The position numbers and the translations under genes were made by a program. A stretch of 64,000 nucleotides of DNA from Runella limosa DSM 17973 (GTDB lineage Bacteria > Bacteroidota > Bacteroidia > Cytophagales > Spirosomataceae): NCBI RefSeq assembly GCF_000482465.1, contig NZ_KI519420.1, positions 1,124,833 to 1,188,832 of the forward strand. The letters run 5' to 3'. This document shows, piece after piece, positions 35,001-43,931 of the stretch; the first letter of the stretch is position 1; the number at the start of each line of letters is the position of its first letter. The notes under the pieces are model-generated. The model had not been told where the DNA came from. It made no database searches and saw only the letters and a list, made by a program, of their open reading frames with translations.

Positions 35001-35245
35001 ATTTCTTGTGTATTGTATCCGATGTAGGATACCACAAGTGTTGCGCCAGCAGATGGAGGGGTAAGGGTGAAGCGGCCTTCGCCGTCGGTGGTAACACCTG
35101 TGTTGGTCCCTTTGATGAGCACACTAACACCTGGTAGTGGATTGCCATCATTTGAGTCAGTGACGCGGCCAGTGAGGCGGCTTTGTGCCCATGTTGTTAG
35201 TACAACAAGCCACAATAATGCAGCTAGGTAGAGCTGTTTTCTCAT
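32012..35245 (-). CDS. SusC/RagA family TonB-linked outer membrane transporter
   Basis: A 1077-residue transporter. After a signal peptide (LTTWAQS) comes the carboxypeptidase-like domain at about 22-100 (LTGRVTDSNDGNPLPGVSVL, VSYIGYNTQEIAI), then a TonB-dependent plug with KKDITGAVTVVSAKEL, RIRGFGSINNNSPLYVIDGV and the SusC signature AASIYGARAANGVVIITTKK. The rest is a 22-strand barrel ending in a Phe (GLRFGF). With SusD it imports large nutrients, energised by TonB/ExbBD. Nothing next to the pair identifies the substrate: no glycosidase or peptidase is linked to it. The upstream spacer (35246-35461) is AT-rich with no clear promoter. Confidence 0.96.
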   Translation of the reverse strand: MRKQLYLAALLWLVVLTTWAQSRLTGRVTDSNDGNPLPGVSVLIKGTNTGVTTDGEGRFTLTPPSAGATLVVSYIGYNTQEIAIGNRTTIDVSLAVDVKSLSEVVVTGYASQRKKDITGAVTVVSAKELTATPAASVTQMLQGRASGVVVGNDNSPGGGTMVRIRGFGSINNNSPLYVIDGVPTQGTLNQLNPNDIESMQVLKDASAASIYGARAANGVVIITTKKGKVGEPSITFDFYSGTQRPGKMLNLLNTQELGQYLYESELGAGKNPSAASPSAQYKFGSNGEQTIADYIYPNVYGALPSNYTYTNDIADPNLGKTAFNITKANKEGTDWQDVIFDPAPIANFQIGATGGMKSGKYAISANYFKQDGILRYTKYDRYSVRANTEFTKGKLTIGENFTFSYDERQGITNNDESNPIMFAIRVHPIIPVFDITGGPAELGGTNTSPYNGFAGSRGSNLGNAPNPLARLYREKDNITKGSHVFGNVFAELDILPGLKARTSLGLEYNQYNRSEYFHRDIEAAEARNANSLNVINQFDRSLTWFNTLNYSKTIGVHNFNVLVGTEAVKTYAFGFQASRSAFAFDDLDYRYLDAGSASGLSNAGGGATLSSLFSQFGKINYAYKDFILADFTLRRDGSSRFSAANRYAIFPAFSVGMRMTELNFMKEVKFINDLKVRAGWGKTGNQLIPNVYNAYTLYAADPSNNAYDINGTGTSIVGGFDLVQFGNPQGKWETNTSTNIGIDAVLLNNKVELVVDWYNRLTSNMLTQIAIPRTAGSGTIPYTNIGSVQNRGIDLGINFRDKKGDFRYQVGLNVGHYKNEVKKLNDDPNATVFGFTTRLPAISATKAGIPIASYYGYIVDGIIKDDAEAAAAPKFGTYTRAGVFKFRDINGDGVITAADRTIMGNPHPKFTYGLNINLGYKNWDLTMFGQGVQGNQLFNYVRYWTDFNVFQGNRSKEMLYDSWRKPGDDAKLPRLNSGDATSQQVSSYFLEDGSYLRLKNIQLTYTLPSTLLKKLGMSSAQVYVQGQNVFTLTKYTGLDPDINLRRSGNDNQDIHMGVDEGAYPVAKSYLVGLRFGF

Positions 35246-35461
35246 GTGTTAAAAAAAGTTAGATAGATAGAATGAGCAATAACAAGGAACAGTAAACCAT
35301 TCTTAACCGTAAAACTAGAAAAAATGTCATTTTTACTTTAAAAATTTAAAAAAAATATTTTTCAGGAAAATATGATTTGGTCGAAATTAGTGGTCTGTAT
35401 GTCGATAAATAAAGTGGAGTTGACAGTTTTTGGTATAAATAACAGTGGGAAGCGTATAAAC

Positions 35462-35502
35462 AGCAAGCGAGCCTATCCTTAGTATGGATAGGCTCGCTTG
35501 CT
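35462..35502 (-). terminator. Terminator-like hairpin after the OmpA-family gene
   Basis: Perfect 17-bp stem AGCAAGCGAGCCTATCC (35462-35478) and its complement (35486-35502) with a 7-base loop, 21 bases after the OmpA gene stop. The T-tract is weak (GTTTATA). Confidence 0.7.
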
Positions 35503-35522
35503 CGGGCTATAATTGAATACGG

Positions 35523-37643
35523 TTACTTAATCAGGAACTGTACCCGACGGTTGCGTTGCCGATTCTCTTCCGAATCATTGGGAGCAATGGGTTTACTTTG
35601 TCCTTCGCCACGGTGGGCAATGTTGGCTTCGGTGGCTCCTTGATTGACGAGGTAGTTGGCGATTACTTTGGCGCGTTGCTCCGAAAGGGTTTGATTGAGT
35701 CTGGGGTCGCCTATATTATCGGTATGGCCTACGATTTCGATTTTAATGTCAGCGTTTTTTGCCATAATCACCGCTAGGCGGTTGAGTTGGCCGTAAGCTT
35801 CTGGCCGTAAGATATAGCTACTTTGGTCAAAATAAACATTATCTTCAATCGTCAGGGTTTGGCCTGCTTTGATATTGTCAAAGATTTTTTCGTTTACAAC
35901 AGGTTTGCCCTTAGCGGCTGCTTTTTTGTGAGAAATCAACGAAATATTGGTCAGGTATTCGCCTCTTTTTGCCCAATCACCCGCGTCGATGCGCATTGAG
36001 TACATTTCGTAGCCGTTGGCTTCGGCTTCCACCAAATAGGCTTGGTCGAGGAAAAGTTGGGTGGTTACATCGGCATATCTCACCTTGGTGGGAATCGCTT
36101 TCTGAGTGGCAATACTGGTAACGCGAAAACGGAGATTAGGGATACTCCTGCGCGATTGGGCATCTAACACTTTAAACGTGAATACATGTGAAGGCGAGGC
36201 AGCAGGTTTGGCCGCGTTGGGGGTAAGTTTGGCTTCGTACGAAAACACTTGACCCACCTTCATTTCTTCGGCATCAAGGTTGTGGGTAACCGATTGATAA
36301 CCATTCGCTACTACTTCAATTTTGTAAATATCAGGTTCCTTTATTTTGTGTCTGGCAACGGTTGAGGCTGTGCCTCTTACTTCCGTTGTTTGTTCGGTGA
36401 GGGAGGCCGTAATTTTAAAAATGGCTGGGATACGTTGTCCTGTGTTGGCGTCGGTTGCGGTGAAGCTGAGATACGTGTCGTCGATTTTAGTCAGTTTGAC
36501 GGTTAAGTCGCTCGTTTCAGTCAGGAGTGGGAGTACTTTATCCAGTGGTTGTTGGTACGACATAAAACCCTTAGCTTCGGCTTCAATAATGTATTGATGA
36601 CCAGGGCTAATAGGGGTGACAGCTTGCCCTTGTGGCGTTCCCTTAATGTTCAAAATGGCACGTTTATCAGCTTGGTCAATCACCCGTAAATTGGCGATGA
36701 TTGGCTGTCCAGATTGTTCTTCAATGATTCTAATCTTTAGGATAACATCTACTTTTGAGAGCTTAATTACTTGTGGTGTGGCGGGTGCGGTGGTTGTAAT
36801 CGAAAGTTTTGATTCGTAACGGCGGTAACCACTGGCAGTAACTGTCAGATTATAAGGTTGTTTTTGAACAACGACGGTTGGATTGAACAGGCTTCCATCA
36901 GCGCTTGTAGTCCCTGTATAGCTTTCTTTTATTTCGTCCGAAAGCTTAAATTGTGCCGCTACGGGTTTGTTGGTGAGGGCGTCAATGGCCACAAATTTTA
37001 GCTCTTGCTTGGGTATTCGATTAAGAACCACTTCCGTGGCTTCCCCTGCTTTGATTTTTAGCGAGCTCTTGTAAGTTTCATACTCGGGAGCGCTAACTTC
37101 GAGGGTATATTGCTCCGTATCTTTTAACTCAGCCAGCCAGCTACCTCCAACGTTAGGATTTTTTTTGGCAGTGATAAATTGCCCATTTCGTTCGTCTTTG
37201 ATGGTGACTACCGCCTTGGTAACAACCGAACGCTGTGCTTTGTCAATCACTAAAATGGTATGCCCAGCATTGGTGGTTGTGGCCACTTCAAATGCTTTGG
37301 GTGGCTTGAGTGGTTCGAGGTCAATCACAAAAGGAAAATAGCCTGTGGAGGAAGGAGTGCCTGCCTCAAATGTGTGCGTTTGGCGGTAGGTTCTGTACTC
37401 TTGAAAAGCGACAAACACTTGATATTGAGTGCCTGGGGTTACTTTTACAACGTAAGCATCATTGACCATTTGGCCTGGTAATTCGGATTCGGTATTCACG
37501 GCCAAAACTGAGACAATTGGAACAAGCGGACGCTTGGTGTATTTGTCTCGAACTTCGACGCCAAGACGGAATTCGGTTTGTCCCCAGAGGGAGGAGGAAT
37601 ACAAACTTGCCAAAAAAACTAAAAAACTGACTGTAAGACGCAT
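35523..37643 (-). CDS. OmpA-family envelope protein with carboxypeptidase-like repeats
   Basis: A 706-residue secreted protein with a signal peptide (cut near LWGQ). The first 580 residues are six or so Ig-like repeats of the carboxypeptidase-regulatory type, each with a phrase such as KPVAAQFKLSD, QPIIANLRVID or QRIPAIFKITA and a closing Y-x-[IVL]-x-x-x-x-x-G-Y/F (for example YTLEVSAPEYETY, YIIEAEAKGFMSY). The last 115 residues form an OmpA domain with VYFDQSSYILRPEAYGQLNR, IEIVGHTDNIGD, LSEQRAKVIANYL and NRRVQFLIK, which binds peptidoglycan. It probably ties the outer membrane to the wall. A -7 box lies 26 bases before the ATG. Confidence 0.87.
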   Translation of the reverse strand: MRLTVSFLVFLASLYSSSLWGQTEFRLGVEVRDKYTKRPLVPIVSVLAVNTESELPGQMVNDAYVVKVTPGTQYQVFVAFQEYRTYRQTHTFEAGTPSSTGYFPFVIDLEPLKPPKAFEVATTTNAGHTILVIDKAQRSVVTKAVVTIKDERNGQFITAKKNPNVGGSWLAELKDTEQYTLEVSAPEYETYKSSLKIKAGEATEVVLNRIPKQELKFVAIDALTNKPVAAQFKLSDEIKESYTGTTSADGSLFNPTVVVQKQPYNLTVTASGYRRYESKLSITTTAPATPQVIKLSKVDVILKIRIIEEQSGQPIIANLRVIDQADKRAILNIKGTPQGQAVTPISPGHQYIIEAEAKGFMSYQQPLDKVLPLLTETSDLTVKLTKIDDTYLSFTATDANTGQRIPAIFKITASLTEQTTEVRGTASTVARHKIKEPDIYKIEVVANGYQSVTHNLDAEEMKVGQVFSYEAKLTPNAAKPAASPSHVFTFKVLDAQSRRSIPNLRFRVTSIATQKAIPTKVRYADVTTQLFLDQAYLVEAEANGYEMYSMRIDAGDWAKRGEYLTNISLISHKKAAAKGKPVVNEKIFDNIKAGQTLTIEDNVYFDQSSYILRPEAYGQLNRLAVIMAKNADIKIEIVGHTDNIGDPRLNQTLSEQRAKVIANYLVNQGATEANIAHRGEGQSKPIAPNDSEENRQRNRRVQFLIK

Positions 37644-37668
37644 AGGTTAGGGGAAATAGGAGAATAGG

Positions 37669-37676
37669 CAAATTTA
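37669..37676 (-). promoter_or_regulatory. Candidate -7 promoter box for the OmpA-family gene
   Basis: TAAATTTG on the minus strand, 26 bases before the ATG at 37643. No clear -33 element. Confidence 0.4.
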
Positions 37677-37752
37677 AGTACTTTCCCTTAAAAAATGATA
37701 AAGCCGCCGTAAAACCCTATGTTTTTAATGGAGAATACCCTTGTAATAAAAA

Positions 37753-37783
37753 AATGGAATGCTCTTTTGAAGAACATTCCATT
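37753..37783 (-). terminator. Terminator of the TolC-MacA operon
   Basis: AATGGAATG (37753-37761) pairs with CATTCCATT (37775-37783), with an inner TCTT/AAGA pairing; on the minus strand it is followed by TTTTT (seven T in all). It lies 42 bases after the adaptor gene stop. Confidence 0.8.
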
Positions 37784-37824
37784 GGACGGAAACCTTTAAA
37801 ATAAAGTACCTAAACGACCTAAAC

Positions 37825-39222
37825 TTACTCTTGCTTAGTGTCTTTTGCGTCTTTTTTCTTTTCAACCTTTTTGCCTACCAACGTACCTGCTTTAAGGCGC
37901 TTCGAGACTTCGATAAACGGTCCCGAAATGATTTCTTCTCCTTCTTTAAGTCCTGAGATAACTTCAATGTTTTCAAAATCACTGATGCCAGTTACTACTT
38001 CACGCGTGGCAGCTTTGCCTTTGTCGTTGATGAAAACTAGCTCTTTCAACTTCTCTTCTTTCTTAGCTTTTGATTCGTTGTTGTTTGAAGAAGCAGGAGC
38101 TTCCTCGCCTTCTTTTTTCTCTCCGCTTTCGTCATCTTTTCCACGGGTTGTGACGGCCGAAATTGGCACTGATAAAACGCCCAACTTACGTTCAGTAATG
38201 ATTTCAACGGCGGCAGTCATCCCTGGTTTGAACGGGTATGATTTTTTGGCGCGTTTGGCCATCAAGTCACGATACGATGAGTTAAGAATCTTAATTTTTA
38301 CTTCAAATTCAGTTACGGCATCCGCAGAGTTAGAAGCGGCCGTTGCCGTTCCAACGCCGTTGGCCGTGTTGGCAATTTCAGTGACCATCCCCTTAAACTT
38401 ACGGTCAGCGTAGGAGTCAACTTCAATTTCAACGGTATCGCCCAAATTAACCCGAACGATGTCGTTTTCATTAACATCCACGCGAACTTCCATGTTGTTG
38501 AGGTTGGCAATACGCATCATTTCGGTACCTGCCATTTGGGAAGTTCCTACGACGCGGTCGCCTAGTTCAACGTTTAGTTTTGAAATAGTCCCACTTTGGG
38601 GGGCGTAAATGGTGGTTTTGCGCAAGTTTTCTGCCGCGTCACGGAGTGCTGCTTCGGCACTTTGCACATTAAATTTTGACGCTTCAACGGCAGCTTTAGC
38701 CGCTTCTACGTTTTGTTGTGCCACGCGATAGTCGGCCTCACTGCGTTGAAAATCAGCTTCTGCTACTACTTTGTCGGCTAGTAGTTTCTGATTACGCTCA
38801 TATTCGGTTTTTGCCCTAATCAACTGCGCATTCGACTGAGCAAGTGAGGCTTTAGAACGTTCTACTTCGGCCTTACTTGAGTTGACCGATGCCTGCGAAC
38901 GTGCCAAGAGCGCTTCGTAGTTGTCGGGACGAATTTTGGCTAACAGCTGGCCTTTTACTACTGAATCGCCTTCTTCGACGTACAAGCCAATGATTTCTCC
39001 TGGAACGTCAGGGCTGATTTTTACTTCTATTTCTGGCTGAACTTTTCCCGACGCACTTACGCGCTCAATGATGTCAGAGCGTTTTACTTTGGTAAATTCT
39101 ACTTCGGTGGGCTTCACTTTGCCAATCCATCCAGCTTGTTTGGCAATAAACAGTCCTGCACCGAGGGCAACGACAACGCCTCCGAGTATCCACCATATTT
39201 TTGAAGAAGATTTTTGTGCCAT
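37825..39222 (-). CDS. MacA/HlyD-type periplasmic efflux adaptor
   Basis: A 465-residue membrane-fusion protein. An N-terminal membrane anchor (WWILGGVVVALGAGLFIA, about 10-27) is followed by the first barrel-sandwich part (GKVQPEIEVKISPDVPGEII, VEEGDSVVKGQLLAKI), a long coiled coil at about 95-205 (ASVNSSKAEVERSKASLAQS, AEADFQRSEADYRVAQQNVE) and the return strands (YAPQSGTISKLNVELGDRVV). A Lys/Glu-rich insert with a Ser/Asn run lies near 370-400. It links an inner-membrane pump to the outer-membrane channel encoded just upstream (gap of 70 bases). The pump itself (an ABC MacB or RND) is not next to it. Confidence 0.9.
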   Translation of the reverse strand: MAQKSSSKIWWILGGVVVALGAGLFIAKQAGWIGKVKPTEVEFTKVKRSDIIERVSASGKVQPEIEVKISPDVPGEIIGLYVEEGDSVVKGQLLAKIRPDNYEALLARSQASVNSSKAEVERSKASLAQSNAQLIRAKTEYERNQKLLADKVVAEADFQRSEADYRVAQQNVEAAKAAVEASKFNVQSAEAALRDAAENLRKTTIYAPQSGTISKLNVELGDRVVGTSQMAGTEMMRIANLNNMEVRVDVNENDIVRVNLGDTVEIEVDSYADRKFKGMVTEIANTANGVGTATAASNSADAVTEFEVKIKILNSSYRDLMAKRAKKSYPFKPGMTAAVEIITERKLGVLSVPISAVTTRGKDDESGEKKEGEEAPASSNNNESKAKKEEKLKELVFINDKGKAATREVVTGISDFENIEVISGLKEGEEIISGPFIEVSKRLKAGTLVGKKVEKKKDAKDTKQE

Positions 39223-39292
39223 GGCCTACGATAAAGTTTTGATTTTAGTCAGTTCGGTTTTGGTTGATGCGGTTAGGAAAAGAGGGGATTTA

Positions 39293-40744
39293 CTACTCAA
39301 GAGACAATGGTTTGTTTTGGTAGAAATCCAAAATCTTTGAACGGAAAATGTACTCGTATTTGGCCTGAATAAGGCTTGCCCGTGAGCGGTCGAGGTTGTT
39401 TTTTGAAATGTTGTATTCAACGGCGTTGATGGCACCCGCATTGAGGCGGGCCTCTGCGGCTTTGAACGACAACTCCAACGATTCGATTTGCTTGGCTGTA
39501 GCCTCGTAGCGTTTGGCAGCGTTGAGCATGGTATAATAGGCTTGCTCTACCGTTTGACGTACTTGGTTACGCACAATTTGGGATTGGTATTCGGCATTTT
39601 TCTGCTGAATTTGGGCATTCGCAATGCGGTATCTTACTTGATAAGCGTTGAAAATTGGCACACGAAGCGACAGCGACAACGATGCGTTGCGGTTAAAATT
39701 CAACTGGTCGAGGTAGCCAAAGTTTTGGATTGACCCGCTGGGGATGGTCGTTTTTTCAATGACAGGAACGGTAAAGCCAGCGTAAGAAACATACCTAGTG
39801 GTTGAAGGAACATCCACAACCCTAGAAGCCCCACCGTCGCCTACAAAACGTTGTTTGGGGGCGGCGCTTGAAAAAGACGAACTTAAACCTCCACCGAGCG
39901 ACAACGAGGGCAGTTTGGCGCCGCGTGCAATCTCAATGCCTGTTTTGGCACTTTCAATCCGAAGCGTGGCTGCTTCCATATCGGGTAGGTATTTGATGGC
40001 GGCGTTATAGACTTGCTCCAACGTCGCATCGTAAGGGGCTGACGACGATGGAAGTGGTAAGTTGATGGGAATAAGGTCGAAGTTCTCGCTGGCAGGCAAA
40101 TTGAGGTATTGCTTGAGGGTCAATTTCGCAATTTCGATGCTGTTTTGCGCATTGACAATCGACAACTCATCATTGGCTAATTGCGAACGAATATCGTACA
40201 GGTTGATTTCGGGTAATGACCCTGCTTTTACCAATTTCTCAGTACGCTCCAACTGAAGCCGCGTTGTTTCGGCTTGGCGGCGGGCAAACTCCAATTGCTC
40301 TTGGTTATTAAGGACGTTGAGATACGAAGTAGCCACGTTCAAAATAAGCGCGTTACGATTGCTTTCAACGTCTTTTTGCAGCGCCTGAAGGTTCTGTTGG
40401 TTTTGCTTAATGGTATTTTTAAGTTGGTACCCATTAAACAAATTGACGCCTGTATTTAGCTGAAAACTTGAAAAATTGACCGTTTGCTCCACAAATTGGT
40501 TGGTAAAAGGGTCGATGTTACGTCCCGATTGCAAACCTTGGTTGGCGCTTAAATTGAGGGTAGGGAATTTCTGCCACTTCGATTGGTCGAGGGTATTTTG
40601 GCCAGATTGCACCTGAAGTCCCTGTTGTTTCAGTTGCAAGTTGTTTTCCAACGCTATACCAACGCACTGTTGGAGGGTATATTTTTGTTGAGCCTGGGCG
40701 GACGCACTAAAACCCAGCGCAAAGGCGAGTAACCATTTTTTCAT
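39293..40744 (-). CDS. TolC-family outer membrane efflux channel
   Basis: A 483-residue secreted protein with a signal peptide (SASAQAQQ). Two repeated halves of the TolC fold are visible, each with coiled helices: CVGIALENNLQLKQQGLQVQ at the start, ALILNVATSYLNVLNNQEQL, then in the second half AIKYLPDMEAATLRIESAKT and QTVEQAYYTMLNAAKRYEAT, AEARLNAGAINAVEYNISKN. It forms the outer membrane and periplasmic duct of a tripartite exporter with the adaptor downstream. The transported compound is unknown. Confidence 0.92.
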   Translation of the reverse strand: MKKWLLAFALGFSASAQAQQKYTLQQCVGIALENNLQLKQQGLQVQSGQNTLDQSKWQKFPTLNLSANQGLQSGRNIDPFTNQFVEQTVNFSSFQLNTGVNLFNGYQLKNTIKQNQQNLQALQKDVESNRNALILNVATSYLNVLNNQEQLEFARRQAETTRLQLERTEKLVKAGSLPEINLYDIRSQLANDELSIVNAQNSIEIAKLTLKQYLNLPASENFDLIPINLPLPSSSAPYDATLEQVYNAAIKYLPDMEAATLRIESAKTGIEIARGAKLPSLSLGGGLSSSFSSAAPKQRFVGDGGASRVVDVPSTTRYVSYAGFTVPVIEKTTIPSGSIQNFGYLDQLNFNRNASLSLSLRVPIFNAYQVRYRIANAQIQQKNAEYQSQIVRNQVRQTVEQAYYTMLNAAKRYEATAKQIESLELSFKAAEARLNAGAINAVEYNISKNNLDRSRASLIQAKYEYIFRSKILDFYQNKPLSLE

Positions 40745-40862
40745 CGCTGTATTGGGATTTTCAGTTCAAGGTTACAAAACAATGTTTGCTCGCTCTACGA
40801 AAATTGGATAAACGGTGAAATAAATGGATTAGTTGGAGGATATAAAGGATGCAGGCAGTGAG

Positions 40863-42392
40863 CTACTTAGCGGGGGGAGATACTTTTTTAAACTCAATAT
40901 CACCTGCGTTGGCTATCCCAACAACCACCCGGTCGATGGCTCCTTGTGGATCGATTTTAAACTCAAACTTGCTTTGGTCAAAAGTGCCCGTTCCTTCAAA
41001 AACATCGTAATGATAATGTTGCAAACGAAACGATAATCCGTGAAATGCCCCTACGTAGTCGCTTTCTCCGCGTGCTTCGAGCGTGATGCTGCCGTAGGCA
41101 GGGTGCGTATAAACGCCACTATATGCTTCCGCTGAGTGAGAAGGACGGGTATCGGTTTTGCGTTTGGCGGCGTTGTCAGCTTTGGCTTTATCGATTTTGG
41201 CCTTGGCTTCGGCTTGGGTTATTTTTAAACGCGCCGACCAGTCGATCATCGAAAGACCCAGCCATTGGTCAGAAACGTAGTTACTCACGGCATTGACAAA
41301 ATGATAGTCCGCAAATCCTGTGTTGGTCAAGACCACTACGCCGAGGTTGTTATTGGGGAAAAAGGCCATTTGTGAGCGGTAGCCTTCGATGGAGCCGTTG
41401 TGGGCCAATCGCAAATGACCACGATAGGTGTTGATACTCCACCCCATGCCGTAGCTTGCATACCCAAGTTCGCTAAACGTAACTTCGGCGGGTGCAACGA
41501 TGGTTTGGGGGGTATGATTTTCTTTGAGATTGGCGGCAGAAACGATTTGTTTTTGCCCAAAATTGCCTTTGTTTAATTGCATCAAGAGCCAATTGGCCAT
41601 CTCTGTAGCACTCGACTTGATAGAACCTGCTGGACCAATCGCATCGATGTTACTGCCAAACCCTTGTTCGACCCATTGCCCATTGTTATCGCGGTACGAC
41701 AATGAATAGTCTTTGCTCGTAAAAAGCTCAGGATAGGTCAACACCGTTTGATTCATTGCTAAGGGTGTCAGGATTTTTTCGCGGACAAAATCTTCCCAGC
41801 TTTTCCCCGAAAGGCGTTCCACCAAAATACCCGCCGTCATATACATGAGGTTATTGTATTGGTATTGGGCAAAAACGGGTTTTGATAAGGGTAAAAACTT
41901 GAGGCGTTGGTAAAGTGCTTGTCGGTCGAGGTTGGCGTACAACCACGTCCAATCGTGGCGAGGTAATCCCGTACGGTGCGAAACTAATTCGCGTGCGGTG
42001 ATCGTACGCGTGGCGTATTCGTCGGCCAGTTGAAAATCGGGCAAATAATCTTTGATGGGTTTGTTCCAGTCAAGTTTTCCCTCATCCGCCAGAATCGCCA
42101 GTGCCGCCGAAGTAAATGATTTGCTGCATGAAGCGATGGGAAAGAGCGTATTTTCAGTAACTGGTAAGTTGTTTTTAATGTCCTTTAAACCATATCCTTT
42201 GGCATAAAATAGCTTTCCGTCTTTCACAATCGCCACCGAAGCACCTGGCACTTTCCATTCGGTCAGCATCCGATTCACAAACCCATCGAAACTTTCAAAC
42301 GGAGTAGGCGCGGGGACTTTCGACGTTTTCTTTTGAGCAAAAAGAACGTTGGCGCAGACCAAGAAGAGTAAAAAGAGCGAACGAAATTTCAT
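40863..42392 (-). CDS. Secreted serine hydrolase of the beta-lactamase/AmpC class-C family
   Basis: A 509-residue protein with a signal peptide (LVCANVLFAQ). The catalytic SxxK is Ser88-x-x-Lys91 (FPIASCSKSFTS), and the Tyr-x-Asn element appears in FAQYQYNNLMYMTAG. Opening strand: VPGASVAIVKDGKLFYAKGY. A final domain of about 110 residues (AYSGVYTHPAYGSITLEARG) is the DUF3471-type beta barrel found in this group. It is probably a periplasmic peptidase or esterase; beta-lactamase activity is unlikely to be its main role. The ATG at 42392 was chosen for the signal peptide; the frame is open 8 codons further up. Confidence 0.88.
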   Translation of the reverse strand: MKFRSLFLLFLVCANVLFAQKKTSKVPAPTPFESFDGFVNRMLTEWKVPGASVAIVKDGKLFYAKGYGLKDIKNNLPVTENTLFPIASCSKSFTSAALAILADEGKLDWNKPIKDYLPDFQLADEYATRTITARELVSHRTGLPRHDWTWLYANLDRQALYQRLKFLPLSKPVFAQYQYNNLMYMTAGILVERLSGKSWEDFVREKILTPLAMNQTVLTYPELFTSKDYSLSYRDNNGQWVEQGFGSNIDAIGPAGSIKSSATEMANWLLMQLNKGNFGQKQIVSAANLKENHTPQTIVAPAEVTFSELGYASYGMGWSINTYRGHLRLAHNGSIEGYRSQMAFFPNNNLGVVVLTNTGFADYHFVNAVSNYVSDQWLGLSMIDWSARLKITQAEAKAKIDKAKADNAAKRKTDTRPSHSAEAYSGVYTHPAYGSITLEARGESDYVGAFHGLSFRLQHYHYDVFEGTGTFDQSKFEFKIDPQGAIDRVVVGIANAGDIEFKKVSPPAK

Positions 42393-42442
42393 AGTTGGCG
42401 GGAGGGTGAAAGACAAGTTGATGAATGACGATTTAGGAATGT

Positions 42443-42450
42443 CAAATATA
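42443..42450 (-). promoter_or_regulatory. Candidate -7 promoter box for the serine hydrolase gene
   Basis: TATATTTG on the minus strand, 51 bases before the ATG at 42392. Confidence 0.4.
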
Positions 42451-42469
42451 ATAATTTACCCCTCAATTA

Positions 42470-42503
42470 GCATTAAACGCCCTAAAAATGCCTCAGCGAG
42501 GCA
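42470..42503. repeat. Solo end of the MITE-like element
   Basis: GCATTAAACGCCCTAAAAAT followed by GCCTCAGCGAGGC closely resembles the left end of copy A (TTAAACGCATTAAAAAAAG, then GCCTCAGCGAGGC). The rest of the element is missing. It overlaps the 3-prime end of the MATE gene and contains its stop codon (42493-42495). Confidence 0.6.
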
Positions 42504-43839
42504 TAACGTTTGTTGGCATAACATTTGTCATCATTCGGTAAAAACGAATCGTCAGGAAAACCGCCGAAAACGTAAGCCCCGCCGACAACGATACCCAGAC
42601 ACCCTCTACGTCCATCTTAAACGTAAATGCCAAAAAATAACTCAACGGTAATGAAATAACCCAATACGCAATGAGCGTGATAAACGTTGGTACGTTGACG
42701 TCTGTCAGCCCCCGTAGCGCCCCCAAAGCCGTTACCTGTACGCCATCCGACAGTTGAAAAAAGCCCGCGTAAATCATCAACGTTGCTGCGATGGTTGTTA
42801 CTTCAGGATTGTCTTTGAGATAGAGAGATACTAAAAATTCGTTGCAAGTAAGGAACGTAACGCACCAAACACCCATAAAAGCGATGGTAAGAAGCAGTGC
42901 CGCTGTACCCGCTTGCTTGACCTTAAACGGATTTTTTTCGCCATAAGCCCGTCCCACGCGGATAGCGCCTGCCGAAGCGATGCCCGTTGCCATCATATAA
43001 GTCGTAGAAGCCATGTTAATGGCGATTTGGTGGGCGGCGAGTTGGTTTTCGCCCAGCCACCCGATAATGACTACCGCTAACGAGAAAGCCGCAATTTCAA
43101 AGAAAAACTGAAACCCGACGGGAATTCCTAACTGAAAAACTTTCTTTATCAATTTTCCTAGTGCCTGCTTATGGGAAGCTGTGAGGTATGGCGTGAAATG
43201 TTTGCTTCTATAAATATAAACCAAAATAGCGACTGCCATGTAAATACGCGACAATAGAGTTGCGAAAGCAGCGCCGTTGAGCCCCATTTTTGGAAAAAAA
43301 CCGATACCATTAATGAATATCCAGTTGAAAAAAGCGTTGAAAATCAGGGCAGAAACTGTAACCGCCATAGCCACCCGCGTGAGTGAAAGCCCGTCGGCCA
43401 ACTGACGAGCAGCGACAAATACAAGCAAAGGAAGGGTGGAGGCGCTTAAAATGTACAAAAATGGCTTAGTAAGGCGGGTTACTTCGGGGGTTTGACCAAA
43501 AAGGTGTAATTCGATGCCCATGAGCATACCCGCTAGTCCCAGCCCTGTGCCAAGAATGAGGGAAACGATAAGACCTGCTCTGAAAAGCTTTCCGATTTCG
43601 ATGGTATTGTTTTGCCCCTTGGCCTGAGAAATCAATGCCGCCACTACACCCAGACCACCCACACCAATACTTGACATTAAAAATGACAACGAATTGGCCA
43701 AGCCCGCCGCGCCGAGCGGCACGGCGCCAAGGTAGCGGCCTACCATCAGGTTGTCGGTCATTCCCATGAGTGTTACTCCAAGTTGGGCAATAATGATAGG
43801 GATACTTAACTTAATGGTTTCACTGATTTCCTTGCGCAT
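42493..43839 (-). CDS. MATE-family multidrug/Na+ antiporter
   Basis: A 448-residue membrane protein with twelve hydrophobic spans in two halves. Phrases typical of NorM-like MATE: IKLSIPIIIAQLGVTLMGMT, DNLMVGRYLGAVPLGAAGLA near the start, and HQIAINMASTTYMMATGIAS, GAIRVGRAYGEKNPF in the second half. It expels cationic compounds using an ion gradient. The ATG at 43839 (MRKEISET) was chosen over 43908 because a -7 promoter box lies between them at 43891-43898. The last residues (NVMPTNVMPR) come from a short direct repeat and the solo MITE-like end, so the native C-terminus may have been altered. Confidence 0.92.
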   Translation of the reverse strand: MRKEISETIKLSIPIIIAQLGVTLMGMTDNLMVGRYLGAVPLGAAGLANSLSFLMSSIGVGGLGVVAALISQAKGQNNTIEIGKLFRAGLIVSLILGTGLGLAGMLMGIELHLFGQTPEVTRLTKPFLYILSASTLPLLVFVAARQLADGLSLTRVAMAVTVSALIFNAFFNWIFINGIGFFPKMGLNGAAFATLLSRIYMAVAILVYIYRSKHFTPYLTASHKQALGKLIKKVFQLGIPVGFQFFFEIAAFSLAVVIIGWLGENQLAAHQIAINMASTTYMMATGIASAGAIRVGRAYGEKNPFKVKQAGTAALLLTIAFMGVWCVTFLTCNEFLVSLYLKDNPEVTTIAATLMIYAGFFQLSDGVQVTALGALRGLTDVNVPTFITLIAYWVISLPLSYFLAFTFKMDVEGVWVSLSAGLTFSAVFLTIRFYRMMTNVMPTNVMPR

Positions 43840-43890
43840 TCTGTTCTGATTTTGGCTATTCGTTGGCTGATGATCGTCTAAACAAGACGG

Positions 43891-43898
43891 CAAAGGTA
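43891..43898 (-). promoter_or_regulatory. -7 promoter box for the MATE gene
   Basis: TACCTTTG on the minus strand, 52 bases before the ATG at 43839; it supports that start over the one at 43908. Confidence 0.5.
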
Positions 43899-43931
43899 GA
43901 AGATGCAAGCTGAATTGTTTGAATTAAATAG

